64,000 nucleotides of DNA from Bartonella sp. M0283 (lineage in GTDB: Bacteria > Pseudomonadota > Alphaproteobacteria > Rhizobiales > Rhizobiaceae), in NCBI RefSeq assembly GCF_016100455.1, contig NZ_JACFSK010000001.1, positions 744,001 through 808,000 on the forward strand. The letters run 5' to 3'. A program made the translations under genes and the position numbers. The notes below the pieces were generated by a model that saw nothing but the letters and a program-made list of their open reading frames with translations, ran no database searches and was not told where the DNA came from. Below, in pieces: positions 27,622 through 36,953 of this stretch. How positions within the stretch are numbered: the first letter of the stretch is position 1; each line of letters starts with the position of its first letter.

Positions 27622-28444
27622 GTTTACTCAAGCATCACTCATGGAACGATGAATTTGAGGTTCGAGGGAATAAACGAACAACCGCCGATGTTCCAAAAAT
27701 GGCATTTGATTGATGTTATAAATACTGAACAATGGAACATTAAAAACACATAATATCAACAATATAAAACAATTTATTAAAAAATAACATTAACGATTTT
27801 ATGTTTTCAATCAAAGGGGATGGGGACCATTTCAAGCTCGTCGAATAAGGCCCGTAAGAAAGAGTTGGTTCGGGATTTTGTCAATCGGATTCGCACGTTT
27901 TAAGGCTTGGCGGTGTTTTGGGGTCGACATGGTCTTTTTATATTTTACCGCCCGATATCATCTCCGGATATTTCACATCGAGATCAAAAAGAACGCTTTA
28001 AAAACTCTTATACATAATCGTTGACCGACTGTCTGACACGGATGAAACAAGCCGGATGACTAAAAGCGATAGATAAATTATGCCTCAACATGATCTCCGG
28101 ATATTTCGCTTTGAGATCAAAACGAACGCTTTAAAAACTCTTATACATAATCGGTGACCGACTGTCTGACGCGGATGAAACAAGCCGGATGACTAAAAGC
28201 GATAGATAAATTATGCCTCAACATGATCTTCGGATATTTCACATCAGGATCAAAAAGAACGCTTTAAAAAATCATCTACACGACTCTTGGTTAGCTTTTT
28301 GATACGGATAACCAACCGGGTCACCAAAACTGTGCCTGTCAAAAACGGTGCTCGACTTCTTGAATAGTCGTGTTACAAAATTGCGAATAAAATTCGTTGG
28401 GCAAATTTATTTCAGGATAAGCTCGATAAACACCGGCAGAATTG
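27622..28444. other. gene-free stretch holding tandem repeats
   Basis: Over 800 bases between the gatCA terminator and livF with no supported gene. The first 340 bases are AT-rich and featureless, the middle holds the 133-bp tandem repeats listed separately, and the last 110 bases lead to the livF stop codon. No IS, tRNA or phage gene is seen. Confidence 0.55.
27961..28335. repeat. tandem array of 133-bp repeats, about 2.8 copies
   Basis: Copy 1 runs 27961-28093, copy 2 28094-28226, and copy 3 from 28227 to about 28335. Copies 1 and 2 differ at only a handful of positions, for example CACATCGAG against CGCTTTGAG and GTTGACCG against GGTGACCG. Copy 3 keeps the first 45 bases well, then diverges but ends with a recognisable ACCAACCGGGTCACCAAAAC against ACAAGCCGGATGACTAAAAG. 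The unit length is not a multiple of three and stops occur in all frames, so it is not coding. Shared blocks are GAACGCTTTAAAAA and CCGGATATTTC. Confidence 0.92.
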
Positions 28445-29155
28445 TTACCCCCCGAGATAGGCTGCTTTCACGCGCGGGTCTTTGAGCATGGTTTTGCCTT
28501 CGCCTTCCAGAATGATTTTACCAACTTCCAGAATGTAGGCATAATTGGCGACCGATAGTGCAGCAAACGCATTCTGTTCAATAAGCAGGACTGTTTTACC
28601 CATCTCGTTGATTTTCCGGATAATAGAGAAAATTTCCTGAACAAGAATGGGTGCAAGACCCAATGACGGCTCGTCGAGCATGACAAGTTCGGGATTACTC
28701 ATAAGTGCCCTTCCGACTGCGAGCATTTGCTGCTCGCCACCCGACATAGTGCCGCCCAATTGTTTCGACCGTTCTCTGAGCCTTGGGAAAAGATCAAAAA
28801 TCCATTCGATATCCCGCTTGATACCGTCTTTATCCTTGCGGATATAGGCACCAAGTTCGAGATTTTCCAAAACGGTTAAATGCGGCATGATGCGCCGCCC
28901 TTCAGGGCTTAAGGCAATTCCTTTTTTTAAAATTTCCTCTGGCTGTTTTCCGAGGATATTTTCGCCCTTATAAAGGATTTCACCTGATACCGATTTGTTA
29001 AGCCCCGCGATCGAGCGAACTGTACTGCTTTTTCCGGCGCCATTTGCTCCAATCAATGTGACAATCGAGCCTGCCTTAATAGACATGGACAAGCCTTGCA
29101 CGGCTTTGATTGCCCCATAATTCACATGAAGGTCGTTAATCTCAAGAATGTTCAT
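28445..29155 (-). CDS. livF: branched-chain amino acid ABC transporter, ATP-binding protein LivF
   Basis: One of two cytoplasmic ATPases of the HAAT-type transporter encoded here. The 236-residue protein has Walker A GANGAGKSS, the LivF-type signature MSGGEQQMLAVGRAL, Walker B LVMLDEPSLGLAP, and the LIEQNAFAALSVA switch region. The ATG at 29155 is used; a TTG one codon earlier is also open. It overlaps the livG 3' end by 14 bases and is the last gene of the operon. The transporter may carry other small amides or amino acids, since family members vary. Confidence 0.94.
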   Translation of the reverse strand: MNILEINDLHVNYGAIKAVQGLSMSIKAGSIVTLIGANGAGKSSTVRSIAGLNKSVSGEILYKGENILGKQPEEILKKGIALSPEGRRIMPHLTVLENLELGAYIRKDKDGIKRDIEWIFDLFPRLRERSKQLGGTMSGGEQQMLAVGRALMSNPELVMLDEPSLGLAPILVQEIFSIIRKINEMGKTVLLIEQNAFAALSVANYAYILEVGKIILEGEGKTMLKDPRVKAAYLGG

Positions 29156-29924
29156 CAACTTCTCCGCCTAGATAGGCCTCGATAACTTTCGGATCATTGC
29201 GAATTTCTTCCGGTGTACCATTTGCAATAAGAGCACCATATTCCAATACCCAAATGTGGTTGCACAGCCCCATTACAACACGCATATCGTGCTCGATTAG
29301 CAGAATAGTGAGCTTGAACTCTTCTCTTATTCGTGAAATGAAATCACGCAATTCTTCACTTTCCTGAGGATTCATACCGGCAGCCGGTTCGTCAAGAAGT
29401 AACAATTCCGGTTCGGTGGCCAAGGCCCGGGCAATTTCCAGACGTCTTTGTGCGCCATAGGGGAGTGCCGTTGCAGGCTGATTGGCGAGATCAGCAAGGT
29501 GAACGCGATCCAAAAGGTCAAGCGCTTGTTCACGAATGTGTTTTTCTTCCCTTACCGCTGACGGAATGAATAAGGCACTTGCAAACCATGGACTTTTTTG
29601 GCGCACATGTGCGCCAACCATGACATTTTGTAAAACGGTTAATCCCGTAAACAAGCGGATGTTTTGAAAGGTGCGGGCTATATGACGTTTACAGACTACA
29701 TTGGGATGAAGGCCGGAGACTTTTTTCCCGTCAAACGTAATTGTGCCCGTCGTCGGGGTGTAAAAGCCTGAAATCATATTGAAAACAGTGGTCTTCCCCG
29801 CACCGTTGGGGCCAATAAGGCCGGCAATGCTGCCTCGTTCGATAGCAATGTTGATATCGTTAACAGCCGTTAGTCCGCCGAATCGCATAGTGACATGATC
29901 AAGTTTTAATATCGCGTCAGTCAT
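29142..29924 (-). CDS. livG: branched-chain amino acid ABC transporter, ATP-binding protein LivG
   Basis: The second ATPase of the transporter. The protein of about 260 residues has Walker A GPNGAGKTT, the LivG-type HIARTFQNIRLF Q-loop, the signature PYGAQRRLEIARALA, Walker B LLLLDEPAAGMNP, and the ILLIEHDM switch. Its ATG at 29924 overlaps the livM stop codon by one base, giving tight translational coupling. Confidence 0.95.
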   Translation of the reverse strand: MTDAILKLDHVTMRFGGLTAVNDINIAIERGSIAGLIGPNGAGKTTVFNMISGFYTPTTGTITFDGKKVSGLHPNVVCKRHIARTFQNIRLFTGLTVLQNVMVGAHVRQKSPWFASALFIPSAVREEKHIREQALDLLDRVHLADLANQPATALPYGAQRRLEIARALATEPELLLLDEPAAGMNPQESEELRDFISRIREEFKLTILLIEHDMRVVMGLCNHIWVLEYGALIANGTPEEIRNDPKVIEAYLGGEVDEHS

Positions 29925-30979
29925 CAACGGTCTCCGCTTCGGGCTTCAGAGTTTTTCTTGAAAAAGCGGTAAATACCGTTCCATGAGAATTCACGTGTTC
30001 CAAGCAAGCCGCTTCTCCAAAATAGAATAATTCCCATCAGCAATATCGAGAAAATAACCATTCTAAGTCCTGGAATTCCGGGAATATGAATGAAACCGAA
30101 ATCTATGGGCTGCTCGACAATACGTAACCATTCCAGCATTACAGTAATGATAACACTACCAATAATGCTACCGGTAATAGACCCGAGACCACCGGCCACG
30201 ACAATCATCAAAATATTGAAAGTCAGAAGAAAGTTGAACATTTTGGGATCGATTGTCGAAATAAGTGCAGCGGTCAGTGCACCTCCGACACCGGCGAAAA
30301 ACGCGCCGATTGTGAATGACAATGTCCGATAGAAAAAAGTATTGACGCCCATAGTTTTGGCCGCGATCTCGTCATCGCGAATGGCACAAAGCGCGTTTCC
30401 TGTATTGCTTTTTAAAAGGAGCACAATAAAGGCGACGGTGAAGACGAGCCAACCGTAATTCCACCATAAATTGGCATATTGCGGTATTCCTTTAATACCG
30501 AGCGAACCATTTGTAATCGGTGTGGCATTGGTAATGACAACGCGTATAATTTCGGCAAATCCAAGTGTTGCAATGCCAAGGTAATCACCGCCCAGTCTCA
30601 AAACAGGTATCGCAATGACGAGACCAAGAATCGCAGCGCAAATGCCGCCTAAAATCACAGCAAAGAAAAATGGCACTTGTAAATTTTGAAGTGGACCAAA
30701 CATTGGCTGCAAAATCCACATCATTTGTTTCTGTTCAGGCGACAAAAGCAAGATAGCGCAAACATAAGCACCGATGGCCATAAAACCGGCATGTCCCAAT
30801 GAAAACATTCCGGTAAAACCATAAATGAGGTTGAGTGACACCGCCAGAATCGCGTTGATCGCGATAAGGTTCAAAATACGCACAGTGTAAGCATCAAAAT
30901 TACTCTGCGCATAAAACAAAAACGCTATAAGGCACGCAATCGAAATCAGTGAAAGTATGATTTGCGAGGATTTTGACAT
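29924..30979 (-). CDS. livM: branched-chain amino acid ABC transporter permease LivM
   Basis: A 351-residue inner-membrane permease with about nine hydrophobic segments. Family motifs are visible: LNLIYGFTGMFSLGHAGFMAIGAY, GDYLGIATLGFAEIIRVV, and the cytoplasmic EAA-like loop ALCAIRDDEIAAKTMGVN that contacts the ATPases. The start codon overlaps the livH stop by one base. It pairs with LivH to form the channel. Confidence 0.94.
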   Translation of the reverse strand: MSKSSQIILSLISIACLIAFLFYAQSNFDAYTVRILNLIAINAILAVSLNLIYGFTGMFSLGHAGFMAIGAYVCAILLLSPEQKQMMWILQPMFGPLQNLQVPFFFAVILGGICAAILGLVIAIPVLRLGGDYLGIATLGFAEIIRVVITNATPITNGSLGIKGIPQYANLWWNYGWLVFTVAFIVLLLKSNTGNALCAIRDDEIAAKTMGVNTFFYRTLSFTIGAFFAGVGGALTAALISTIDPKMFNFLLTFNILMIVVAGGLGSITGSIIGSVIITVMLEWLRIVEQPIDFGFIHIPGIPGLRMVIFSILLMGIILFWRSGLLGTREFSWNGIYRFFKKNSEARSGDR

Positions 30980-32055
30980 CAGATTTTTTCCTCACTTTTC
31001 TTACCCATGAGTCCTGTCGGCATAACAAGTAGGATCATGATGAGCATGATAAAGGCAAATGCATCACGGTAGCCCGAAAGCGACGGGAAAAATGCAATAA
31101 TCATGATTTCTATGAAGCCCAAAAGCAGCCCGCCCAACATTGCTCCTTCAACCGAACCGATACCGCCAATAACCGCTGCAATGAAAGCCTTAAGCCCGGG
31201 GATTACCCCCATATATGGGTTTATTTGCGGGTAACGTAGCGCCCACATAATACCGGCAATTGCTGCAAGTGCTGATCCAAGACCGAATGTAAAAGCGATA
31301 ATTTTATCGACCGATACACCCATCAACCGCGTTGTTTCAATGTCACGTGAAATAGCGCGCATAGCCAGGCCGGGTTTGGTTTTATTGATAATCCATAAAA
31401 GAAGAACAACAAGCACTAGCGAAACGATGGGGACAATCAGAGCCATTGGCACAATGCGGATGACCCCTTGAGCGCCCTCGCCAAGATGCCATTGAATGGG
31501 CGTTACAAGCAGTTCCGGCTGTTTTACGCTTTTAGGCACACCGGTAAATAGCACAGTTGCGAGGTTTTCGATAAGAAATGACATGCCGATTGCACTGATA
31601 AGTGCTGAAATACGGGGTGCATCACGCAAAGGACGGTAAGCGATACGATCGACCGCAATACCACCGGCACTGGTTACAAAGACAGCAAAACAGACAGCGA
31701 GTAGCCAGACAGGCGTAAAGTTTTGTGGACTTATGAACGCATAATAAGCGAGCGCCAAAACCAGAATGATGAACAAAGCAGCCCAATAGGATTTTATCGG
31801 TTTTTTGAAACCGACAAAGACAGAATAATAAACGGCAATAGCCAAAAGGATAAGGACTACTGCCGCCCATGCCGGCATAAAGCTGATTGTCGAGAAGAAA
31901 ACAAAATAGGCACCAAGCATAAAAATATCGCCATGAGCGAAATTGATAAGTCGCAGAATGCCATAAACCATTGTATATCCAATGGCTATTAATCCGTATA
32001 GCGCCCCTAACGCCAAAGCATTAAAGAAATGTTGAATGAACATTTCTGTGCTCAT
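30979..32055 (-). CDS. livH: branched-chain amino acid ABC transporter permease LivH
   Basis: The partner permease, with the family start GALYGLIAIGYTMVYGILRLINFAHGD and the coupling loop MRAISRDIETTRLMGVS. At 358 residues it is longer than the usual roughly 290-310. The extra length is an insertion near residues 60-135 with added hydrophobic segments (YWAALFIILVLALAYYAF and VWLLAVCFAVFV) between the first conserved block and the VDRIAYRPLR motif. The rest of the sequence is regular, so it should function. It follows livK by 113 bases containing a hairpin. Confidence 0.93.
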   Translation of the reverse strand: MSTEMFIQHFFNALALGALYGLIAIGYTMVYGILRLINFAHGDIFMLGAYFVFFSTISFMPAWAAVVLILLAIAVYYSVFVGFKKPIKSYWAALFIILVLALAYYAFISPQNFTPVWLLAVCFAVFVTSAGGIAVDRIAYRPLRDAPRISALISAIGMSFLIENLATVLFTGVPKSVKQPELLVTPIQWHLGEGAQGVIRIVPMALIVPIVSLVLVVLLLWIINKTKPGLAMRAISRDIETTRLMGVSVDKIIAFTFGLGSALAAIAGIMWALRYPQINPYMGVIPGLKAFIAAVIGGIGSVEGAMLGGLLLGFIEIMIIAFFPSLSGYRDAFAFIMLIMILLVMPTGLMGKKSEEKI

Positions 32056-32118
32056 GTTTTAGCCTTCCTGATACTCTGACCCGTATTATTGAGAAAGCAC
32101 ATACACAACCAAATTGCT

Positions 32119-32141
32119 CCGGTCGAGTTTAATTCGACCGG
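32119..32141 (-). terminator. intercistronic hairpin between livK and livH
   Basis: CCGGTCGA and TCGACCGG form a perfect 8-bp stem with a 7-base loop, just after the livK stop. No T run follows, so full termination is unlikely. Hairpins in this place usually protect the binding-protein message and raise its level relative to the membrane genes. Confidence 0.6.
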
Positions 32142-32168
32142 ATCGTTCATTAAAATGGATTTATCCCC

Positions 32169-33302
32169 TTATAATGCAGGTTTTACCTCACCGAGATAAA
32201 CACGCTTTCCATCCTTGATTTCGATAACGCCGATCGGAATTTCTGGATTATGGTTTTCATCCATTGTCATAGCACCGAATGGCGTCTCGAAGTCTTTCAG
32301 TTTTGCAAGTTCGGCTGTAATTGCTTCGCGGTCGCTGCTTCCGGCTTTTTCGATCGCATTCATAAACATCATATAGGAGGTATAGCCTAGAACCGCGTTA
32401 ACATTCGGTTCTTTGTTTGGATAGGTTGCTCTCCATTCTTTGGTGAAGTTTGCAGCCGCCTCGGGCATATTCGGCATATTGGCGTCATAAGGGAAGGTCG
32501 TATGGAGGAAACCTTCGGCAGCGCTTCCGCCGATTGTCACTGTTTCGGGGTTGTCCATGGCGTCACCTCCCATAATACGGAATGTCGCGCCAAGTTCGCG
32601 TGCCTGTTTCAGGATAATGGCTCCTTCGGCGAAATAGGCTGGAATGAATAATACATCCGGTTGTTCAGAAATAATCTGGGTGAGGGCTGCCGAAAAATCC
32701 TGATCACCCGAGTTATAATTAAGGTTTGCTACGACTTCGCCGCCAAGTTTTTTGAAGGAGCTGTCGAAAAAGTTTGCTAGCCCGATTGCGTAATCGTTAG
32801 AAACATCTTTCAAGATGGCTGCTTTTTTCGCATGTAACGTATTAAAGGCATATGTAGCCGCTCCGGCGCCCTGATAAGGGTCAATGAAACAGGCACGGAA
32901 ATAATATTTTTTCCCTTGGGTGACGAGCGGGTTTGTAGCCGATGTTGCAATTGCCGGAGTTTTTGCGGGCTCTGATACCTCGCCACCGGCAAGTGCTAGC
33001 GACGAACCATAAGTTCCGATAATCCCGTTGACTTTATCGGAAGCTGTAAGTCTCATGACCGCATTGGCTGCCTCGACTTTGTCGGATTTGTTGTCGACAA
33101 CGACAAGTTCTACTTTGCGTCCGAGCACTTCGGGCTTGATTTTGTTGGCAAGTTGAACACCTTCAAGCTCGAGTTGACCGCCAAAAGCGTTTTGTCCGGT
33201 CAGCGGAAGAAACACTCCTATTTTAATTGGTTCTTCGGCAACAGCACTGAAATTCAGTGCTGTGACAGCGATCGCGGTCGCAATTAATTGTTTGAAAGCC
33301 AT
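32169..33302 (-). CDS. livK: branched-chain amino acid ABC transporter substrate-binding protein
   Basis: A 377-residue periplasmic binding protein of the type-1 (Leu/Ile/Val) fold with a signal peptide (about 1-22, cleaved near SAVAEE). The mature protein starts with PIKIGVFLPLTGQNAFGG, the standard beta-strand and ligand loop, and has the AIATSATNPLVT segment that holds the amino-acid backbone. It is the first gene of livKHMGF, with AGAGGG ahead of its start. It diverges clearly from the second binding protein at the window's right end, so they probably have different ligands. Confidence 0.93.
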   Translation of the reverse strand: MAFKQLIATAIAVTALNFSAVAEEPIKIGVFLPLTGQNAFGGQLELEGVQLANKIKPEVLGRKVELVVVDNKSDKVEAANAVMRLTASDKVNGIIGTYGSSLALAGGEVSEPAKTPAIATSATNPLVTQGKKYYFRACFIDPYQGAGAATYAFNTLHAKKAAILKDVSNDYAIGLANFFDSSFKKLGGEVVANLNYNSGDQDFSAALTQIISEQPDVLFIPAYFAEGAIILKQARELGATFRIMGGDAMDNPETVTIGGSAAEGFLHTTFPYDANMPNMPEAAANFTKEWRATYPNKEPNVNAVLGYTSYMMFMNAIEKAGSSDREAITAELAKLKDFETPFGAMTMDENHNPEIPIGVIEIKDGKRVYLGEVKPAL

Positions 33303-33426
33303 AATGATTTATCCCTCTCTTTTTTCAGAATGAATTTATTATAATAAAACTTCATAATATGAACGGGTTTCCTGCACAAGTTACGAAGCCAAAATCCATC
33401 TATATTTATAAAACGCAAGAATAGCT

Positions 33427-33867
33427 TTACCAAGTTCCAGTATTGTTCATAGAAGCCCACGGTTCCTGGGGCGCGAGTTTTTCGCCTTTTTGCAATAATT
33501 CGATGGATATGCCGTCAGGGGATTTTATAAAAGCCATATGTCCGTCGCGCGGTGGCCGATTGATAACGATTCCCTGTTCTGATAAATGTTTGCAAGTTTC
33601 GTAGATATTGTCCACTTCATAAGCCAGATGGCCGAAATTGCGCCCGCCGTGATAGTCTTCCTTATCCCAGTTATAGGTAAGCTCGAGTTCCGGAGAATGC
33701 TTATTTTTGGCCGAATCCATGTCATCGGGCGCAGCCAGATAGATAAGGGTAAAACGCCCTTTTTCATTTTCGATGCGGCGGGTTTCCGTTAGTCCGAATA
33801 CGGTGCAATAGAAATGGAGTGATTGTTCGAGGTCTTTAACCCGAACCATAGTGTGTAGGTAACGCAT
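33427..33867 (-). CDS. gloA: lactoylglutathione lyase (glyoxalase I)
   Basis: Converts the methylglyoxal-glutathione hemithioacetal to S-lactoylglutathione. The 146-residue vicinal-oxygen-chelate protein has both beta-alpha-beta-beta-beta modules and all four metal ligands: His5 in YLHTMVRV, Glu62 in ELELTYNW, His80 in NFGHLAYEV, and Glu123 in ISIELLQ. The short form without the long helical insert is of the nickel type as in E. coli. The ATG at 33867 is chosen over a GTG four codons upstream because it gives the standard N-terminus. It stands alone. Confidence 0.95.
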   Translation of the reverse strand: MRYLHTMVRVKDLEQSLHFYCTVFGLTETRRIENEKGRFTLIYLAAPDDMDSAKNKHSPELELTYNWDKEDYHGGRNFGHLAYEVDNIYETCKHLSEQGIVINRPPRDGHMAFIKSPDGISIELLQKGEKLAPQEPWASMNNTGTW

Positions 33868-34090
33868 TTTGTTTCTCACTTTCTCTGGTCAAAAAATTTT
33901 AACGGTTTTTGAAGTCGATGTGAATATCGCAATTGATGTAAAAATGGTTGAAAAAGATTTCTTGCGATTGCGCTTCTACTATTTGGGGAAATCTTGTTAA
34001 GGGGACTTGCGCCACTATGACTGAGCTATATTAACTGGTTAAAAAGAGAATCATACGTGATTAATTACTATTAATAGGACTGTAAGAATT

Positions 34091-34669
34091 ATGGCGAGTG
34101 ACGAAATATTGGAAGGCTTTCTTCCATCTCAAGATAGTTCTGAAACAGCAGCAACGGATGTTGTCGAAATAAGTGGCAGCATCAAATGGTTCGATGTAAG
34201 CAAAGGTTATGGTTTCATCGTTCCGGATATTGCCGGTGTTCCGGATATCCTTCTTCATGTGACTGTAATGAGACGTGACGGTTTCCATACAGCGCTCGAA
34301 GGTGCGCGTGTTGTTTGCATGGTCAAGAAAGGCGAACGTGGCTTGCAATGCATTCAGGTTAAATCGATAGACCTTTCTACTGCTGTCCACCCTTCGGAAT
34401 TGCCTGCACGTACCCATGTCGTGGTGTCACCGGAAAGCGGCTTGGAACGCGCAATTGTGAAATGGTTCAATCGGGAGAAGGGATTTGGCTTTCTGACGCG
34501 GGGTGAAGGGACAGAAGATATTTTCATCCATATGGAAACCTTGCGGCGTTTTGGCCTTGCCGAATTACGTCCCGGTCAGGTTGTTCTGGTACGTTATGGA
34601 CGGGGTGAAAAAGGCCTTATGGCTGCGGAAATCCATCCGGATATTGCTATACCATTCCCTACACATTAG
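34091..34669 (+). CDS. twin cold-shock-domain protein
   Basis: A 192-residue protein with two cold-shock domains, at about 28-90 and 118-180, each with an RNP-1-like motif (KGYGFIVPD, then KGFGFLTRG) and an RNP-2-like one (ILLHVTVM, DIFIHMETL). The first domain is more diverged. Twin-CSD proteins of this length are typical of Rhizobiales and their relatives and probably bind single-stranded RNA or DNA. It is followed by the DUF192 gene after 80 bases. Confidence 0.92.
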   Translation: MASDEILEGFLPSQDSSETAATDVVEISGSIKWFDVSKGYGFIVPDIAGVPDILLHVTVMRRDGFHTALEGARVVCMVKKGERGLQCIQVKSIDLSTAVHPSELPARTHVVVSPESGLERAIVKWFNREKGFGFLTRGEGTEDIFIHMETLRRFGLAELRPGQVVLVRYGRGEKGLMAAEIHPDIAIPFPTH

Positions 34670-34749
34670 AATTTTATTTTTCTGATAACATATTTCTTCA
34701 AAATTATAGCTTTTAAAAGACTCGCAAGTTTTTTGGAGAGTTTCCTTTC

Positions 34750-35229
34750 ATGAAGAGTTTGATTGCGGGTTTTATCTTTTTGTTATTTACGATGGGGCAA
34801 GGGTTATATGCTCAAGAACCAATGCGTTTACCTGTTGACAGAGCGCCCCTCGTTATCATCACAGACAGTGGTAAAATCTCATATAATGTCGAAGTGGCAA
34901 AGACACCGGAAGAGAATGAAGCCGGACTAATGTATAGGGCGGATTTTCCTTCCGATAGAGCTATGTTATTTGTTTTTCCGGACATTCGCATTGTGACAAT
35001 GTGGATGGCAAATACACCGTTACCGCTCGATATGGTGTTCCTCGATGACAAGGGAATCATTGTATCGATTGCAGAAAATGCGGTACCATACTCAACAAAA
35101 ATTGTTTCATCACATGTGGCGGCTGCCTTTACAATCGAACTTAATGCTGGTGAAGTCCGAAAAAACGACATAAAGATTGGTCAAAAAGTCGTTCATCCCG
35201 CTATATGTGGTGAATGTAAAGTGGATTAG
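34750..35229 (+). CDS. exported DUF192 protein
   Basis: A 159-residue protein with a signal peptide (about 1-21, ending GLYAQE) and one DUF192 domain. The domain shows VEVAKTPEENEAGLMYR, MLFVFPDIRIVTMWMANTPLPLDMVFLD, and the closing IELNAGEVRKNDIKIG. The function of the family is not established. Two cysteines near the C-terminus (CGEC) form a CxxC pair. It is 2 bases ahead of the alpha/beta hydrolase gene and so co-transcribed with it. Confidence 0.9.
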   Translation: MKSLIAGFIFLLFTMGQGLYAQEPMRLPVDRAPLVIITDSGKISYNVEVAKTPEENEAGLMYRADFPSDRAMLFVFPDIRIVTMWMANTPLPLDMVFLDDKGIIVSIAENAVPYSTKIVSSHVAAAFTIELNAGEVRKNDIKIGQKVVHPAICGECKVD

Positions 35230-35231
35230 AC

Positions 35232-36005
35232 ATGAGTGCAGAAGACGTACAATATTTTCATCATGACGGGTTCAAACTTGCTTACCGGGAAGAGGGGGTT
35301 GGTGAACCGGTCTTATTAATCCACGGTTTTGCCTCGTCTTCTTATGTTAATTGGTATGCACCGGGGTGGTTTCGTGCGCTGAATGAGGCTGGCTATCGGG
35401 TTATAGCTATTGATAATCGTGGCCACGGTTTTTCCGATAAGAGCCATGATCCTGCTGTTTATACGCCACAAGCAATGGCAGAAGATGCTGTTGCACTTCT
35501 TGATCATCTCAAGATCAAAAAAGCCCAAATTATGGGTTATTCCATGGGGGCAAGAATCACAGCTTACATGTCTATTCTCTATCCCGATTATGTGAATAGC
35601 GCTATTTTCGGTGGGCTCGGTATTGGCATGGTGACCGGTGCGGGAAACTGGGAGCCGGTGGCTGAAGCACTTTTGGCGGATGATATTTCGACGATTACCA
35701 ATAAACGGGGACTGATGTTCAGAAAGTTCGCCGACAGGACGAAAAGCGACCGGAAGGCACTTGCAGCTTGTGTTATTACGTCAAAACAGGAATTGACAGC
35801 AGCCGAAGTCCACTCGATAAAACAACCGGCATTGGTGGCTGTTGGTACTCTGGACGAGATATCGGGAGAAGCAGAACCTCTTGTGGCTTTGCTGCCCCAT
35901 GGAGAGGCGTTAATAATTCCGAACAGAGATCACATGTTGGCAGTTGGTGATCCTGTCTATAAAAAGGGTGTCATTAATTTTTTGGCACGATATCCCATTG
36001 CTTGA
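35232..36005 (+). CDS. alpha/beta-fold hydrolase
   Basis: A 257-residue cytoplasmic hydrolase with the nucleophile elbow GYSMGARIT (Ser around residue 102), the oxyanion strand LLIHGFASS, and a C-terminal RDHMLAVGD with the catalytic His; the acid is probably in GTLDEISGE. The substrate cannot be inferred. It starts 2 bases after the DUF192 stop. Confidence 0.88.
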   Translation: MSAEDVQYFHHDGFKLAYREEGVGEPVLLIHGFASSSYVNWYAPGWFRALNEAGYRVIAIDNRGHGFSDKSHDPAVYTPQAMAEDAVALLDHLKIKKAQIMGYSMGARITAYMSILYPDYVNSAIFGGLGIGMVTGAGNWEPVAEALLADDISTITNKRGLMFRKFADRTKSDRKALAACVITSKQELTAAEVHSIKQPALVAVGTLDEISGEAEPLVALLPHGEALIIPNRDHMLAVGDPVYKKGVINFLARYPIA

Positions 36006-36020
36006 CAATGAGCATAGACA

Positions 36021-36037
36021 GGGCAAACATTTTGCCC
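36021..36037 (+). other. short hairpin between the hydrolase and cysE
   Basis: GGGCAAA-CAT-TTTGCCC is a perfect 7-bp stem with a 3-base loop located 15 bases after the hydrolase stop. No T run follows, so it may be an intercistronic structure ahead of the cysE ribosome site and not a full terminator. Confidence 0.45.
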
Positions 36038-36059
36038 GCAAAAGAGAAGGGTAAGAAAA

Positions 36060-36869
36060 TTGCCTTGCTGTGAACAAAAGGTGGAAGCTATTGACCCCGC
36101 CTTACTTTTTAACAATATCAAACAAGAAGCAATGGAGGCGTTGGAACAGGATCCTGCTTTAGGTGAATTTTTTCAACATGCCATCCTTGATCGTGCCAAT
36201 TTATCGGAAATGATCGCCGGTCGGGTTGCTGCACGGCTTTGGACTCGCGAACTCAATGAAGAATTGTTGTCGCAAATATTTGTCGAACAAATTGATACGA
36301 TGGATCATCTGGAAGATATTATCACCAGTGATATATCGGCAGTGTTCCATCGTGATCCGGCATGCAACCGCTTTATGGAGCCGGTACTTTATCTAAAAGG
36401 ATTTTTGGCTATAGAGGCTCATCGTTTTGCTCATAATCTATGGCTTAAAGGCAGAAAAGATCTCGCTCTATTTTTACAGGGGCGGTCGTCGTCGGTATTC
36501 CAGACAGATATTCATCCGGCAGCCCGTATAGGCAAGGGGATTTTTCTGGACCACGCAACAGGTCTTGTTGTAGGAGAAACAGCAATCATTGGTGACAATG
36601 TTTCCATGTTGCAGGATGTGACGTTGGGCGGAACAGGCAAAGAGTCCGGCGATCGGCATCCTAAAATCGGTCACGGTGTTCTGATTGGTGCAGGGGCAAA
36701 AATTCTCGGCAATATTACGGTTGGAGATTGCGCAAAGATTGCGGCTTGTTCTGTTGTTCTAAAACCAGTTGCGGCCTATAGTACCGTGGCTGGTGTGCCG
36801 GCAAAAGTGGTTGGAAAAATAGCTGATAACGAACCGGCACTAAGCATGGATCAGTCAATTAATGAGTGA
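36060..36869 (+). CDS. cysE: serine O-acetyltransferase
   Basis: CysE acetylates serine, the entry reaction to cysteine synthesis. The 269-residue protein has the helical N-terminal domain (about 1-140) and a left-handed beta-helix of hexapeptide repeats (IHPAARIGKGIFLDHATG, VVGETAIIGDNV, ILGNITVGDCAKIAA), ending in PVAAYSTVAGVPAKVVG. The catalytic His is in LDHATG. The likely start is a TTG at 36060 with GAAGGG 8 bases upstream; the next ATG, 24 codons in, would remove part of the conserved helix. Confidence 0.94.
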   Translation: MPCCEQKVEAIDPALLFNNIKQEAMEALEQDPALGEFFQHAILDRANLSEMIAGRVAARLWTRELNEELLSQIFVEQIDTMDHLEDIITSDISAVFHRDPACNRFMEPVLYLKGFLAIEAHRFAHNLWLKGRKDLALFLQGRSSSVFQTDIHPAARIGKGIFLDHATGLVVGETAIIGDNVSMLQDVTLGGTGKESGDRHPKIGHGVLIGAGAKILGNITVGDCAKIAACSVVLKPVAAYSTVAGVPAKVVGKIADNEPALSMDQSINE

Positions 36870-36953
36870 AATGAAAGACCTGCGTCTTTACAGAAGCGAG
36901 GTTGTACCTTATCTGGCATTTTGTTTAACGATGGCAATTTTTAGGAGATCGCT

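Noticed and set aside
27961..28335. CRISPR array
   Set aside because: The 133-bp units are contiguous, with no short repeats separated by unique spacers and no cas genes nearby.
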